Shown here piece after piece: positions 49,030 through 57,901 of a stretch of 64,000 nucleotides of DNA (its first letter is position 1; every line of letters starts with the position of its first letter). This DNA comes from Desulfomonile tiedjei (lineage in GTDB: Bacteria; Desulfobacterota; Desulfomonilia; Desulfomonilales; Desulfomonilaceae): assembly GCA_016218715.1 (NCBI GenBank), contig JACRDG010000032.1:62001-126000 (forward strand). The letters run 5' to 3'. Below the pieces are notes generated by a model that was not told where the DNA came from, did no database searches, and saw nothing but the letters and a program-made list of their open reading frames with translations. A program made the position numbers and the translations under genes.

Positions 49030-50865
49030 TTGAATGTTTTATTGTTTGTCCTGGTGGGGATAGCCCTCTTTCCTCAAGCGGATTCGTTTGCCCAGGATTC
49101 CCCCCGAGGAGAAAGCCATTTCATCGGCGTCAAACAGACCGACATGGTGGCGAAAAGCTCTGCGTCCCCTGACGGAGAGCCCGATGCGGTCTTCTCTCTC
49201 AGTCTGAAGGCGCGTGCTTCCGCGCCGGAAATAGCGGCCATTGAAATCCGAACCACCGCGGGACCGCGGGGGGCGTGGAGTTCCCGGAAGATCGCGGGCG
49301 CGGACTTCCTGGGTGCCGCCAAGGCCAAGGAGCCGTCTTTCCTCCTCAACCCCAAGGCTGAAGCGCTGAATCTGAAGGCTGACGAGGAACTCAGTCTCCT
49401 GCTGTTTGTTACCGACGACGGGAAGTTTTCGGACAAGAATCGCAAGTTCCAGGCCAAGATCGTCAACGCGGACGGCACGTCTTTCGTGTTGCCTGTTCTC
49501 GCGGAAGAGCCCGGGAAAGAGGAGTCCCCCCCGGGTGCCACAGGGGTCTTCCCGGTTCGTATGTCCGCGGTGCTCAAAGGGATATCAAACTACGATGCCG
49601 TGAGCCCCGGTAAGACCATAAAGGGGGACGACAAACCGGACGGGCTCTTTGTCCTGAGCGTCGAGGCGAGAGACAAGGAGATCACCGGTATCGAGATACG
49701 GACGACCGAAGGAGAGCCAGCCGCGTGGGATACGATTCCGAGCAGCAAGAACTGGGGGATCGGGGTGGCTGCGGTGTCGGACCCGATCAAGCTGCTCAAC
49801 AAGAGGGACGGAACGGTCGCCATCCCGCTGCACGGTCGCGTGGATCTCAACCTCTATGTGGCTGACAACGGCAGCATCGCGAAGGGGACGGTCAATTACC
49901 GCATCGCAGTAACGTTCCGCGACGGCGAGATCGCGTGGTGCCCGGTCAAGAAGGCCTCCGAGGAGACGGCGGAAGCGCCGCAGGAGCAGCCGTTACGGCC
50001 GTCCAAGGTCAATTTTCTCGGGACCTGGCTCGGGTACGTGTCCACCGACTCGGTCGGCCTCTATCCGGGACTGAAGCCTGATGGCAAGGCAGATGCGGTC
50101 TTCGGCCTGGACATCGAGGTTTCTCCAAAGAATTATATCAGTGGCATCGAGATCAACAGCATGGCCGGTGGAACGACCAGATGGGGTACCACAGGCACTA
50201 CCCCCAAAGTGTGGGGGATAGGGGTGGCGTATCAGACCGCGCCGACTGCACTGCTCAACCGGGTCGACGGTTCCGTGCGCATCCCGATCGAGGGTAGGGG
50301 TCAGTTCTACCTTTATGTCGCGGATCCGGGAGATCTGAGACGAATCCACCAGGGGCTGAGAATCATCGTGCATCTTGCGGATGGCTCTTCGTACCAGCAA
50401 TTGCTGCGTCAGCCTTCGGGCACGACCCCCTCGGTGATCCCCGGGGTGGACGAATCGCCTAAATCCAAGGGGGCCATGACCTGCGAGTTCCGCGGGTTCC
50501 TCTACGATTTTGTCAACACCTCCACACGGCCCGGCAAGGACGGCTACCTCGATGGAACGTTCATCCTGAAGCTCGAGGTGGAGGACAAGAAGATGGTCAA
50601 GGTTGAAGTCAGCGGCGGCGACGGGATCGTCCGCTGGTCCAGCGAACCGAAACCACCCATGATGTTCCTCGGAGTCGCGCTCTACCCGCAAATCACCAAA
50701 TTGATAAACGAGCAACCGGGAAAGATGAATGTTCCTTTGTCGGGGAAGCGCACAGTCTTTCTGTACGCCGCGGATAATGGGATGCTCTCCGATCCGAAAG
50801 CCGTTCTCCGTGTGAACGTGACTTTTTCGGACAAGAGCCAGCTGTCCACCGTGGTCGTCAAGTGA
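49030..50865 (+). CDS. Secreted protein with four tandem beta-rich repeats, unknown function
   Basis: 611 residues, TTG start at 49030 and a signal-peptide-like N-terminus (NVLLFVLVGIALFPQADSFA). Four repeats of about 130 residues follow (roughly 28-160, 170-300, 325-455, 480-605). Each has a D-G-x-D-A/G-x-F-x-L segment (DGEPDAVFSL, DDKPDGLFVL, DGKADAVFGL, GYLDGTFIL), an IxxIEIR strand, a W-containing loop with GIGVA or similar, LLN, and a LYVADNG-type strand. I do not recognise the domain. It may be a carbohydrate- or surface-binding module. Neighbours give no clue. Confidence 0.8.
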   Translation: MNVLLFVLVGIALFPQADSFAQDSPRGESHFIGVKQTDMVAKSSASPDGEPDAVFSLSLKARASAPEIAAIEIRTTAGPRGAWSSRKIAGADFLGAAKAKEPSFLLNPKAEALNLKADEELSLLLFVTDDGKFSDKNRKFQAKIVNADGTSFVLPVLAEEPGKEESPPGATGVFPVRMSAVLKGISNYDAVSPGKTIKGDDKPDGLFVLSVEARDKEITGIEIRTTEGEPAAWDTIPSSKNWGIGVAAVSDPIKLLNKRDGTVAIPLHGRVDLNLYVADNGSIAKGTVNYRIAVTFRDGEIAWCPVKKASEETAEAPQEQPLRPSKVNFLGTWLGYVSTDSVGLYPGLKPDGKADAVFGLDIEVSPKNYISGIEINSMAGGTTRWGTTGTTPKVWGIGVAYQTAPTALLNRVDGSVRIPIEGRGQFYLYVADPGDLRRIHQGLRIIVHLADGSSYQQLLRQPSGTTPSVIPGVDESPKSKGAMTCEFRGFLYDFVNTSTRPGKDGYLDGTFILKLEVEDKKMVKVEVSGGDGIVRWSSEPKPPMMFLGVALYPQITKLINEQPGKMNVPLSGKRTVFLYAADNGMLSDPKAVLRVNVTFSDKSQLSTVVVK

Positions 50866-50877
50866 GTTTCTTACCCT

Positions 50878-51873
50878 ATGAAAGCTATGGTTTTGGAACG
50901 GACGCGCCCTGTAGAAGACGAGCCGCTCCAAATGGGGGAACTTGCCCGACCCGAGCCGCAGGACCGAGAGATTCTGATCAAGGTGACGGCCTGCGGAGTC
51001 TGTCACACCGACCTCCACACCGTTGAAGGGGACCTCAGTTTGCCCCGGCTCCCACTCGTGCCGGGTCACCAGGTGGTCGGTCGCGTCGAGACGGTCGGAC
51101 CGAGAGCGGGTCGTTTTTCCGTGGGCGCGCGGGTTGGGATGACGTGGTTCTACTCGAGTTGCGGATCGTGCCCGTTCTGCCGGGAAGGACGAGAGAATCT
51201 CTGCTCTGATGCAAGATTTACCGGGTATCACGCAAACGGCGGGTACGCGGATTTCATGATCGCCCCCGAGATCTCCGCGTTTAGCATTCCTGAGATCTTC
51301 TCCGACGCGGATGCTACCCCACTGCTCTGTGGCGGTGTGATCGGGTACCGCGCGCTCCGGCTGAGCGAAATCAAACCCGGTCAAAAGCTGGGGATGTACG
51401 GGTTCGGCAATTCCGCGCATGTGGTGATTCAGATAGCGGCAAAGATGGGCTGCCGGGTTTACGTGTTCACGCGAAGTCAAAAACATCAAGAATTGGCCGG
51501 GGACCTCGGCGCGGTGTGGGTGGGCACTCCGCAGGACGACCCCGGCGAACTCATGGACAGTTCAATCATCTTTGCCCCGGCGGGGCCGCTGGTTCTCGAC
51601 GCGCTGCGCGTACTGGTCAAGGGAGGCACCCTCGCCTTGGCTGGAATCACTATGACACGGATCCCGGCAATGGACTACAGCCTCATTTACGGCGAGCGTA
51701 CCGTCAGGAGCGTTGCCAATACCACCCGGAGAGACGCGGAAGAACTGCTCGAAGCAGCCGCCAACGTTCCGGTGCGGACTGTCGTGGAAACGTTCCCGCT
51801 CGACCAGGCCAACCGCGTGCTCCGCATGATGAAAGAGAGCACCCTGCGCGGAGGCGCGGCTCTGATCCCGTGA
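50878..51873 (+). CDS. Zinc-dependent alcohol dehydrogenase (MDR family)
   Basis: 331 residues. Catalytic zinc ligands are in TACGVCHTDLHTVEG and PLVPGHQVVG; the structural zinc cysteines are complete (SSCGSCPFCREGRENLC). The NAD-binding motif is MYGFGNSAHVVIQ, a GxGxxA variant. This pattern fits the AdhP-like branch acting on primary alcohols or aldehydes. It begins 12 bp after the repeat-protein stop, so may be co-transcribed. Confidence 0.9.
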   Translation: MKAMVLERTRPVEDEPLQMGELARPEPQDREILIKVTACGVCHTDLHTVEGDLSLPRLPLVPGHQVVGRVETVGPRAGRFSVGARVGMTWFYSSCGSCPFCREGRENLCSDARFTGYHANGGYADFMIAPEISAFSIPEIFSDADATPLLCGGVIGYRALRLSEIKPGQKLGMYGFGNSAHVVIQIAAKMGCRVYVFTRSQKHQELAGDLGAVWVGTPQDDPGELMDSSIIFAPAGPLVLDALRVLVKGGTLALAGITMTRIPAMDYSLIYGERTVRSVANTTRRDAEELLEAAANVPVRTVVETFPLDQANRVLRMMKESTLRGGAALIP

Positions 51874-52046
51874 TGCGGCTCGCAGTCTCCTCGATTCTGC
51901 ATCCTGAACTTGGTGGCCATGGTAACAACCATTCTTCTTCAGGATTGTCCGGTAAGATCTTGCCCTCGCCTTGACACCTGCAAGCGGCTCCGGTAATGTT
52001 TTATTAGGATGTTTCGAACACCAACCCCTCTGCGTTGGAGGTAGGT

Positions 52047-52724
52047 TTGATCGTCGCCAAGCAGAAATCGTTCAGCGAAGTCCAAGAGATGGTGCGAGGC
52101 TTTTCACGCGTACTCGTGGCAGGTTGCGGCACCTGCGTGGCCGTGTGTCTGGCGGGTGGAGCGAAGGAAGCGGAAATTCTCGCCACTGAACTCTCGCTCG
52201 CAGCTACCGCGCAGAAACGCGACTTCAGCGCGCGGGCCGCGACCGTGGAACGCCAGTGCGATCGCGAGTTCCTCCAGCTCTTTGCCGACCAGGTGGAACA
52301 GGCCGACGCGGTGATTTCGCTCGCCTGTGGCGCGGGCATTCAATTTATGGCTCAGGTTTACCCGGACACTCCCGTGTTTCCTGGAGTGGACACGAGCTTT
52401 ATCGGCGTCGCGGAAGGCGTTGGCGTCTGGACCGAGCGCTGCAAGTCGTGCAATCAGTGCTACCTCGGGATCACCGGCGGGATCTGTCCGGTTACTATGT
52501 GCGCCAAGAGCCTACTCAACGGTCCCTGTGGCGGACCGAAGAACGGCAAGTGTGAAACCGATCCGGACAGAGATTGCGCCTGGGTGCAGATTATCGACAG
52601 GTTGGGTCGACAATCGCGGCTCGATATCCTGACGCGGGTACTCCCGCCCAGAAAGAACGATCTGGATACCCAGCCCTGGAAGATCGTCCGGCAGGATTAT
52701 CAGAAGCGGTTCTCTTTCGACTGA
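52047..52724 (+). CDS. metV: MetV-type methylenetetrahydrofolate reductase C-terminal-domain protein
   Basis: 225 residues from TTG 52047, chosen because GGAGG (52037-52041) lies at the right distance. Cysteine motifs are AGCGTCVAVC near residue 25 and CKSCNQCYLGITGGICPVT, LLNGPCGGPKNGKCE, which define the MTHFR-C zinc/Fe-S domain (MetV). In acetogens MetV pairs with MetF and with Hdr subunits. No metF is present here, and hdrA follows after 36 bp. It likely links methylene-THF reduction to the Hdr complex. Confidence 0.85.
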   Translation: MIVAKQKSFSEVQEMVRGFSRVLVAGCGTCVAVCLAGGAKEAEILATELSLAATAQKRDFSARAATVERQCDREFLQLFADQVEQADAVISLACGAGIQFMAQVYPDTPVFPGVDTSFIGVAEGVGVWTERCKSCNQCYLGITGGICPVTMCAKSLLNGPCGGPKNGKCETDPDRDCAWVQIIDRLGRQSRLDILTRVLPPRKNDLDTQPWKIVRQDYQKRFSFD

Positions 52725-52760
52725 CACTTTTGGCTGTATATAGAGAAAACCCTGGATCGT

Positions 52761-54014
52761 GTGAGCGAGCGAATGGAAACTGATGCTCTCATAGTAGGCG
52801 CGGGCGTCGCTGGGTTGTGGAGCGCGTGGGAACTCGCACTACATGGGGCCACCGCCACTATCGTGGAAGCCGCGCCGTACCCGGGAGGCCATGTAGCCCG
52901 GTTCTGCTGCAAAGCTACCGGCCGGTGCCAGAAGTGTGGAGCTTGCCTTCTGGAGGATGTGCTCCGTAAGGTCCGTGGGTCGGATCGCATCACCACCCTT
53001 TTGGGGAGCACGGTTCTCGAGGCTTCCGACACGGATCGCGGGTTCGACCTGACCCTGTTGTGCCGGCCCCCGCGCATCTTCCCGGACCGTTGTGACGGGT
53101 GCGGAGCATGCACGGACGTTTGTCCGGTCCCCGGTGCCCTGGTGCAGTCACCCTTCGACCGGCGGATGGTCCTCGATCAGCAGAGGTGCCTGCGCTTTCA
53201 GGGAGGAGAATGCCGTGCTTGCGAGGAGGCATGTACCCGCGGCGCGGTCAACCTGGACATGCCGGCACAGAAGATCCCGGTGAGCGCTTCCGCTGTAGTG
53301 CTGGCAGCGGGTTTTCGCCCGTTTGACCCCCTGGAGAAGCCGCGGCTCGGGTACGGGCGGGTCCCCGGGGTGGTGACCGCTGCCGAACTTGATGAACTGA
53401 TCAGAACCGACAAGTGGTTTCCTGGGGCCGGAGCGTCCAGGACCCGCTCGGTCGCATTCATTCAATGCGTGGGGAGCCGCGACGCGAAAATCGGACGGAA
53501 CTATTGCTCGCGAGTCTGTTGCGGGTACGCGCTCCGGTTGGCGAGACTACTCCGCAGCCGTTATCCCGACATCGAGCCGACGATGTTCTACATGGACATT
53601 CAATCCTTCGAGCGGGATTTTGAGGCCCGTCTGGGCGAGGCAGCACGCGAGGCCAGGCTCATCCGGTCTATGCCCGCTGAGATCCGGACCGGCAGCGATG
53701 GTCGGCCGGAAGTCGTGTACGAAGGCATGGACGAAAAACGGGTGGCAGAGCCGTATGACATGGTGGTGCTGAGCGTCGGCATCAGTCCGGGTCAATCGCT
53801 GGGGAACCTCTGTTCGACGTTCGGGATCGACCTCAACAGCGATGGCTTCCTCGGCCCTGACGGCGAGGCGGTGACCACCAGCCAGGACGGGCTCTTCGTC
53901 GCAGGGGCGGTCCAGGCCCCGCGCTCCATTGAAGATTCGGTTTCTCACGCAATCAAGGCCGCGGCGGCGGCCGATAGATACCTCAGGCGAATGGCAAACA
54001 GGGAGAAGCAGTGA
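52761..54014 (+). CDS. hdrA: HdrA-like/QmoA-like flavin and iron-sulfur subunit
   Basis: 417 residues. The FAD motif is ALIVGAGVAGLWSAWELA. Residues 50-66 carry CCKATGRCQKCGACLLED. Two ferredoxin-type clusters follow (CDGCGACTDVCPV and CRACEEACTRG), then NYCSRVCCGYALR, the HdrA-typical cysteines. Overall size is like QmoA. It probably binds FAD and carries the bifurcation or electron-entry site of the complex. ATG 52773 may be the real start; the stop overlaps the next start by 4 bp. Confidence 0.85.
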   Translation: MSERMETDALIVGAGVAGLWSAWELALHGATATIVEAAPYPGGHVARFCCKATGRCQKCGACLLEDVLRKVRGSDRITTLLGSTVLEASDTDRGFDLTLLCRPPRIFPDRCDGCGACTDVCPVPGALVQSPFDRRMVLDQQRCLRFQGGECRACEEACTRGAVNLDMPAQKIPVSASAVVLAAGFRPFDPLEKPRLGYGRVPGVVTAAELDELIRTDKWFPGAGASRTRSVAFIQCVGSRDAKIGRNYCSRVCCGYALRLARLLRSRYPDIEPTMFYMDIQSFERDFEARLGEAAREARLIRSMPAEIRTGSDGRPEVVYEGMDEKRVAEPYDMVVLSVGISPGQSLGNLCSTFGIDLNSDGFLGPDGEAVTTSQDGLFVAGAVQAPRSIEDSVSHAIKAAAAADRYLRRMANREKQ

Positions 54015-55594
54015 AAACGCCGGTCGAACAACCAATTCCTCTCGGCGGAGCAGCGCCTCCTGAGGAGCGGAACCTGAGGAAGGTCCTGGTTCTGGGCGGC
54101 GATCGGGTCGGTCTGGAGCTGGCAGAACGTCTCGCTGCCGAAGGTTTTGAAGTAGTGCTCTTGGGGCAGGCCCAAAACGGGAGCGGGACCGGAGGCGTGA
54201 CGTTCGTGCCTCACGGCCGGCTTTCCGAGGTGCGAGGCTTCCTCGGCGGCTTCGACGTGACGCTCAGCGCCCAAAACGGCCGTATTCGCGAGCGGATCGG
54301 GCACATAATAGCCGCGGCTCCGGCTGAAGTGGCGCCCAAGTTCTCGGCATACGGTCTGTCGAGGACCGATGGTGCCCTTGCGTTGTCGGAATTCCCGGAA
54401 TGGATCGCTCGGTCCGATCCGTCGACTTCTCGGGACGGAAAGTGGTTCCACGCGGCATTCCTCTGCGGGCTCGAAGCAGGGTCACACCCCGCGGTCTTCT
54501 CCCGGGTGCTCGATGCGGTCGAGCAGCTCGGTCAACTCCAGAATGTTCAGACCTACGTCTTCACCAGGCATCTCAAGGTGGCAGGTGCCGACCTGGAGCG
54601 GCGTTACCGGGAGAGCAGAGAGCGCGGCACGCTCTATTTCAAGTTCGACGAACAAGGATGCGCGTTCGAGCAGACTCCGGAAGGGGTCAAAATGGTCTTT
54701 TCAGACCCGCTGCTGGGCCGGGAAATGGAACTCAGCCCCAATCTCCTGGTGGTGGACGAGGATTTGTTGCCGCCCGCTTCGCTGGAACCGCTCCTGCGCG
54801 CAATTCCGGCTTCGCCGGCTGGAAGTCCGTTCCTGCAGCCGGAATCGACTCGCTTCTGCGGGGTGGAAACAGCCAAGGCGGGTATCTACGCAGTGGGACC
54901 ATCCCGGGGCGTGTTTGCTCCGGACCTGATCGTGGGAGACGTGGAAGCGGTTGTCGCGGCTCTGAGGAAGCCTCTTTCAGAGCCCGCGCCCTGGACCGGG
55001 CTCAGCGCTCCGGAAGTAGATCCCGAAAAGTGCACCATGTGCCTGACGTGCGTCCGCATTTGCCCGCATGGAGCGATGGGGTTTCGAGACCGCGCGCTGG
55101 CCGATCCGTTTTCCTGCGTGCGGTGCGGTATCTGCGCTGCCGAGTGCCCGATGAAGGCCATCGTGCTCCTCGGGGGAGTCGAGGGAAACGAGACCAAGGC
55201 TCAGGTCGATCGCGACCTTGCCCGCGTCTCGGCACCCGGGAAGATCGTGGCATTTCTCTGTTCCCGCTCTGCCACAGATGCGCTGGAATCTGCCGGGATC
55301 GCAAGCGACCACCTGAGCGTGGTGAAGGTCCCGTGCGCGGGGACCGTGAGCACGTCCCATATACTGACGGCATTGCGTGAGGGCGCGCGAGGAGTGCTCG
55401 TGGCAGGGTGCTTCAAAGGCAACTGCGCGTCGGTCTACGGCACCGCGCTCGCTTCGGAGCGAGTTGCAGAGATAACTCGCGTGCTCGGAAGCGCAGGGAT
55501 TGACCCCGCAAGAGTCCAGTACGCGCCGGTCGCGAGCAATACGCCGGGAACGCTGGCCAGAGCCGTGCGAGAGTTGGAAGAATCGCTGGTATGA
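54011..55594 (+). CDS. HdrA/QmoB-like subunit with ferredoxin and MvhD domains
   Basis: 527 residues. The N-terminal part is a second flavoprotein-like Rossmann domain (VLVLGGDRVGLELAERLA) with a degenerate GxGxxG. Residues about 335-385 hold two [4Fe-4S] motifs (CTMCLTCVRICPHG and CVRCGICAAECPM). The C-terminal 130 residues are an MvhD/FrhD-like domain (IVAFLCSRSATDALE, VVKVPCAGTVSTSHIL, GVLVAGCFKGNCAS). The arrangement resembles QmoB of sulfate reducers. It overlaps hdrA by 4 bp and should accept electrons from hydrogenase, formate dehydrogenase or NADH modules. Confidence 0.85.
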   Translation: MKTPVEQPIPLGGAAPPEERNLRKVLVLGGDRVGLELAERLAAEGFEVVLLGQAQNGSGTGGVTFVPHGRLSEVRGFLGGFDVTLSAQNGRIRERIGHIIAAAPAEVAPKFSAYGLSRTDGALALSEFPEWIARSDPSTSRDGKWFHAAFLCGLEAGSHPAVFSRVLDAVEQLGQLQNVQTYVFTRHLKVAGADLERRYRESRERGTLYFKFDEQGCAFEQTPEGVKMVFSDPLLGREMELSPNLLVVDEDLLPPASLEPLLRAIPASPAGSPFLQPESTRFCGVETAKAGIYAVGPSRGVFAPDLIVGDVEAVVAALRKPLSEPAPWTGLSAPEVDPEKCTMCLTCVRICPHGAMGFRDRALADPFSCVRCGICAAECPMKAIVLLGGVEGNETKAQVDRDLARVSAPGKIVAFLCSRSATDALESAGIASDHLSVVKVPCAGTVSTSHILTALREGARGVLVAGCFKGNCASVYGTALASERVAEITRVLGSAGIDPARVQYAPVASNTPGTLARAVRELEESLV

Positions 55595-55637
55595 GTCGAT
55601 TCTCGACACCGGTTTGGAGGAATTGAGGAAGGCAGTT

Positions 55638-56105
55638 ATGAGCCGCATCAACTTGAACGATCTGGACCCTTCTTTCAAACACCGCGTCGCCGAACAGCCG
55701 GGCGGTCAGGGGATAAAGGCCTGTTTCGCGTGCAAGGCCTGCACAGCAGCCTGTCCTATCACCGCAGTGGACGCCCGGTACGATCCGCGCAAGATCATAC
55801 GGATGGCGCTTCTGGGAATGACGGAAGAGATCCTGCACAGCGACTTCATCTGGCTCTGTTCCTCTTGTTACGGATGCCAGGAGGTGTGCCCGCAAAACGT
55901 GAGCTTCACCGAGGTGATGTTCGCGATCAAAAACCTCGCCGCGGCAGAGGCGTGCGTCCCGCCTGGGCTCACCGGCCAGAGGCTGCTCTTGAAGGCGCAT
56001 GGCCGCCTGTACGAAATCAGCGACTTCGAGAACGAGAAGCGCGAGAAGATGGGCCTGCCGCGTATTAAAGAACACCCGGAGGATTACGACGCGCTGCTGG
56101 GGTGA
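55638..56105 (+). CDS. hdrC: HdrC-like iron-sulfur subunit
   Basis: 155 residues. Two [4Fe-4S] motifs occur in CFACKACTAACPIT and CSSCYGCQEVCPQN, as in HdrC, and the C-terminal helices (ENEKREKMGLPRIKE) are typical. The ATG at 55638 has GAGGAAGG before it; the longer open frame to 55500 is rejected as it runs into the preceding gene. It carries electrons from the flavin subunit to HdrB. Confidence 0.9.
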   Translation: MSRINLNDLDPSFKHRVAEQPGGQGIKACFACKACTAACPITAVDARYDPRKIIRMALLGMTEEILHSDFIWLCSSCYGCQEVCPQNVSFTEVMFAIKNLAAAEACVPPGLTGQRLLLKAHGRLYEISDFENEKREKMGLPRIKEHPEDYDALLG

Positions 56106-56145
56106 TCCCGGCGGTCCGACGGGGCAGGTTTGAACGAGGATTTGT

Positions 56146-57021
56146 ATGGAAGCGCTCTTATATCTCGGATGCACGGTACCGGTGAGAAACCTGAACTACG
56201 AGGTTTCTGCCCGGCTCACCGCGGAACGTCTCGGCATCACCTTTCGCGATCATGAGGATTTCGGGTGTTGCGGGTACCCGCTCAAGTCGCTCGATGTCAG
56301 GGATACGCTGGCGATTGCAGCACGAAACTTGGCCATCGCGGAGCGTGAAGGCCTCGAGATCTGCGCGCTGTGCAACGCGTGCGCGGGGACACTCGCTGAG
56401 GCCGCTCATGTGTTGGATCATCACCCCGAGCTGAAGGAAGAGGTCAATCTCCGGCTTGCACCACTCGGCCTGAAATACGAAGGACCGGTTCGAGTGCGGC
56501 ACTACATGCGCGTGCTTTGGGAAGAAGTTGGAGTTGAGGCGATCCAGCGCGCGGTTACCCGCCCTCTGAACGGCGTGCTCGTGGCGCCGCATTACGGATG
56601 CCACTATCTGAAGCCCTCCGAGCTTACGAAGGGGTTTGATTCCCCGGACGTCCCGAAAACCCTTTCCGGGCTGATTGCGGCGACGGGCGCGCAGGTGGCC
56701 GACTATTCTTCGCTCAAGGAATGCTGTGGCGGCGGGGTGCTGGGCGTGTCGGAAGACGTTGCCAATGCCCTGGCTGCGATCAAGCTCGCCGATGTTGCCG
56801 GTACCGGGGCACATGCGCTGGTACTGGTCTGCCCGTTCTGCAACGTGATGTACGAGGGTCAGCAGAAAAAGATTGCCAAAGCCATCGGCCTTGACCGCAA
56901 GGTGCCGGTGGTTTATTATCCCCAAGTTTTGGGTCTTGCTCTCGGGTTGTCTTCTGAAGAGCTTGGATTCAAGCTCAACCGCGTCAAACCTTCGGAGCTT
57001 CTGAACATCGTGGAAGGCTGA
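56146..57021 (+). CDS. hdrB: HdrB-like CCG-domain catalytic subunit
   Basis: 291 residues. Two CCG domains are seen: GCTVPVRN with DFGCCGYPL and CALCNAC; and PHYGCHYL with KECCGGG and CPFCNVM. In methanogen HdrB these bind two non-cubane [4Fe-4S] clusters that reduce the CoM-S-S-CoB disulfide. In a bacterium the acceptor is another disulfide or, with MetV, methylene-THF. The gene completes the metV-hdrA-QmoB-like-hdrC-hdrB row. Confidence 0.93.
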   Translation: MEALLYLGCTVPVRNLNYEVSARLTAERLGITFRDHEDFGCCGYPLKSLDVRDTLAIAARNLAIAEREGLEICALCNACAGTLAEAAHVLDHHPELKEEVNLRLAPLGLKYEGPVRVRHYMRVLWEEVGVEAIQRAVTRPLNGVLVAPHYGCHYLKPSELTKGFDSPDVPKTLSGLIAATGAQVADYSSLKECCGGGVLGVSEDVANALAAIKLADVAGTGAHALVLVCPFCNVMYEGQQKKIAKAIGLDRKVPVVYYPQVLGLALGLSSEELGFKLNRVKPSELLNIVEG

Positions 57022-57118
57022 TCGCTTCCCCCCGCCACTGCATGCGTCCGATTTGCGAATAGGAGGGGGGGCCAGGTTTTCCCTTCAACTGCCGATTCTC
57101 CGTCGAAAGGAGGCTGTC

Positions 57119-57550
57119 ATGGAACTTGAGGGCTATTCGTTCCCCGATGACGTGAAATACGACAAGAACCACTTCTGGGCAAAGATCGAGGGTGATCTGG
57201 TGGTCACCGGCGCGACCGAGTTCATCTCCAAGCAGGCCGGCGAAATCACCTTCGTGGATCTCCCCGAAGAGGGCGACGACGTCACTCAAGGCAAACCCTT
57301 CGGCAGTATCGAATCCGGGAAATGGGTGGGAAGAATCTATGCGGCGGTCTCCGGCGAAGTGACCGAAGTGAACGGGGAGCTGGAAGACGAGCCGGAAAAG
57401 ATCAACGAGGACCCCTATACCGTCGGGTGGATCTGCAAGATCCGGCCTTCAAACCTCGCGGCCGAATTGGGCAATCTCATGGACCCGGATGAAGCCTTCA
57501 AGCAATTCATCGGCGAAGAGATTAAAAGGATCGAAGAACAAAAAGGGTGA
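57119..57550 (+). CDS. GcvH-like lipoyl-carrier protein
   Basis: 143 residues. The fold matches glycine cleavage H protein: DVKYDKNHFWAKIEGDLVVTG, GEITFVDLPEEGDD and the lipoylation loop SIESGKWVGRIYAAVSGEV, where the conserved lysine is present in a changed context (ESGKWV rather than ESVKA). C-terminal LMDPDEAFKQFI resembles the H-protein end. AAGGAGG lies just before ATG 57119. No gcvT or gcvP is adjacent; position after hdrB suggests a lipoate-based electron or C1 carrier working with the Hdr complex. Confidence 0.85.
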   Translation: MELEGYSFPDDVKYDKNHFWAKIEGDLVVTGATEFISKQAGEITFVDLPEEGDDVTQGKPFGSIESGKWVGRIYAAVSGEVTEVNGELEDEPEKINEDPYTVGWICKIRPSNLAAELGNLMDPDEAFKQFIGEEIKRIEEQKG

Positions 57551-57901
57551 TCCACCGTCTCCTTTGGCCGGACTTTACCGTGGAAATCCGGCAGGATACC
57601 CGTGCCCGTGCAAAGAGTTGATTGCGGGGAGCTTCGTCACAGAGGGGTTCTCCCCGAATCGCTTCATCGAAAGAGCTACCCACATCAAAGAATTCGATAC
57701 TCACCAATAGAGTGTAATATTCTGTATTGGCGATGGATAGCCTCTCGCCGTACCAGATAGCTCCTAAAATCGAAATGTCGGACCAAAAACCAAAAGGTTG
57801 ACTTCCTGTTTCGGTTGACGCACCCCGGAATTCCTGCTACTCATGGACCGTCGATCTTGCCAGAGGACCTCCTCGTGGTGGGTCCGGGAAGGGAGCCTTG
57901 T
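57551..57901. other. Intergenic region
   Basis: 351 bp between the GcvH-like gene and the next gene with no supported coding sequence, no family A or B repeat and no clear promoter. It becomes visibly AT-rich around 57690-57800, as promoters often do. Confidence 0.4.

Noticed and set aside
49993-51489. 498-codon open frame on the minus strand
   Set aside because: It is antisense to the four-repeat protein and the alcohol dehydrogenase; no domain recognised.
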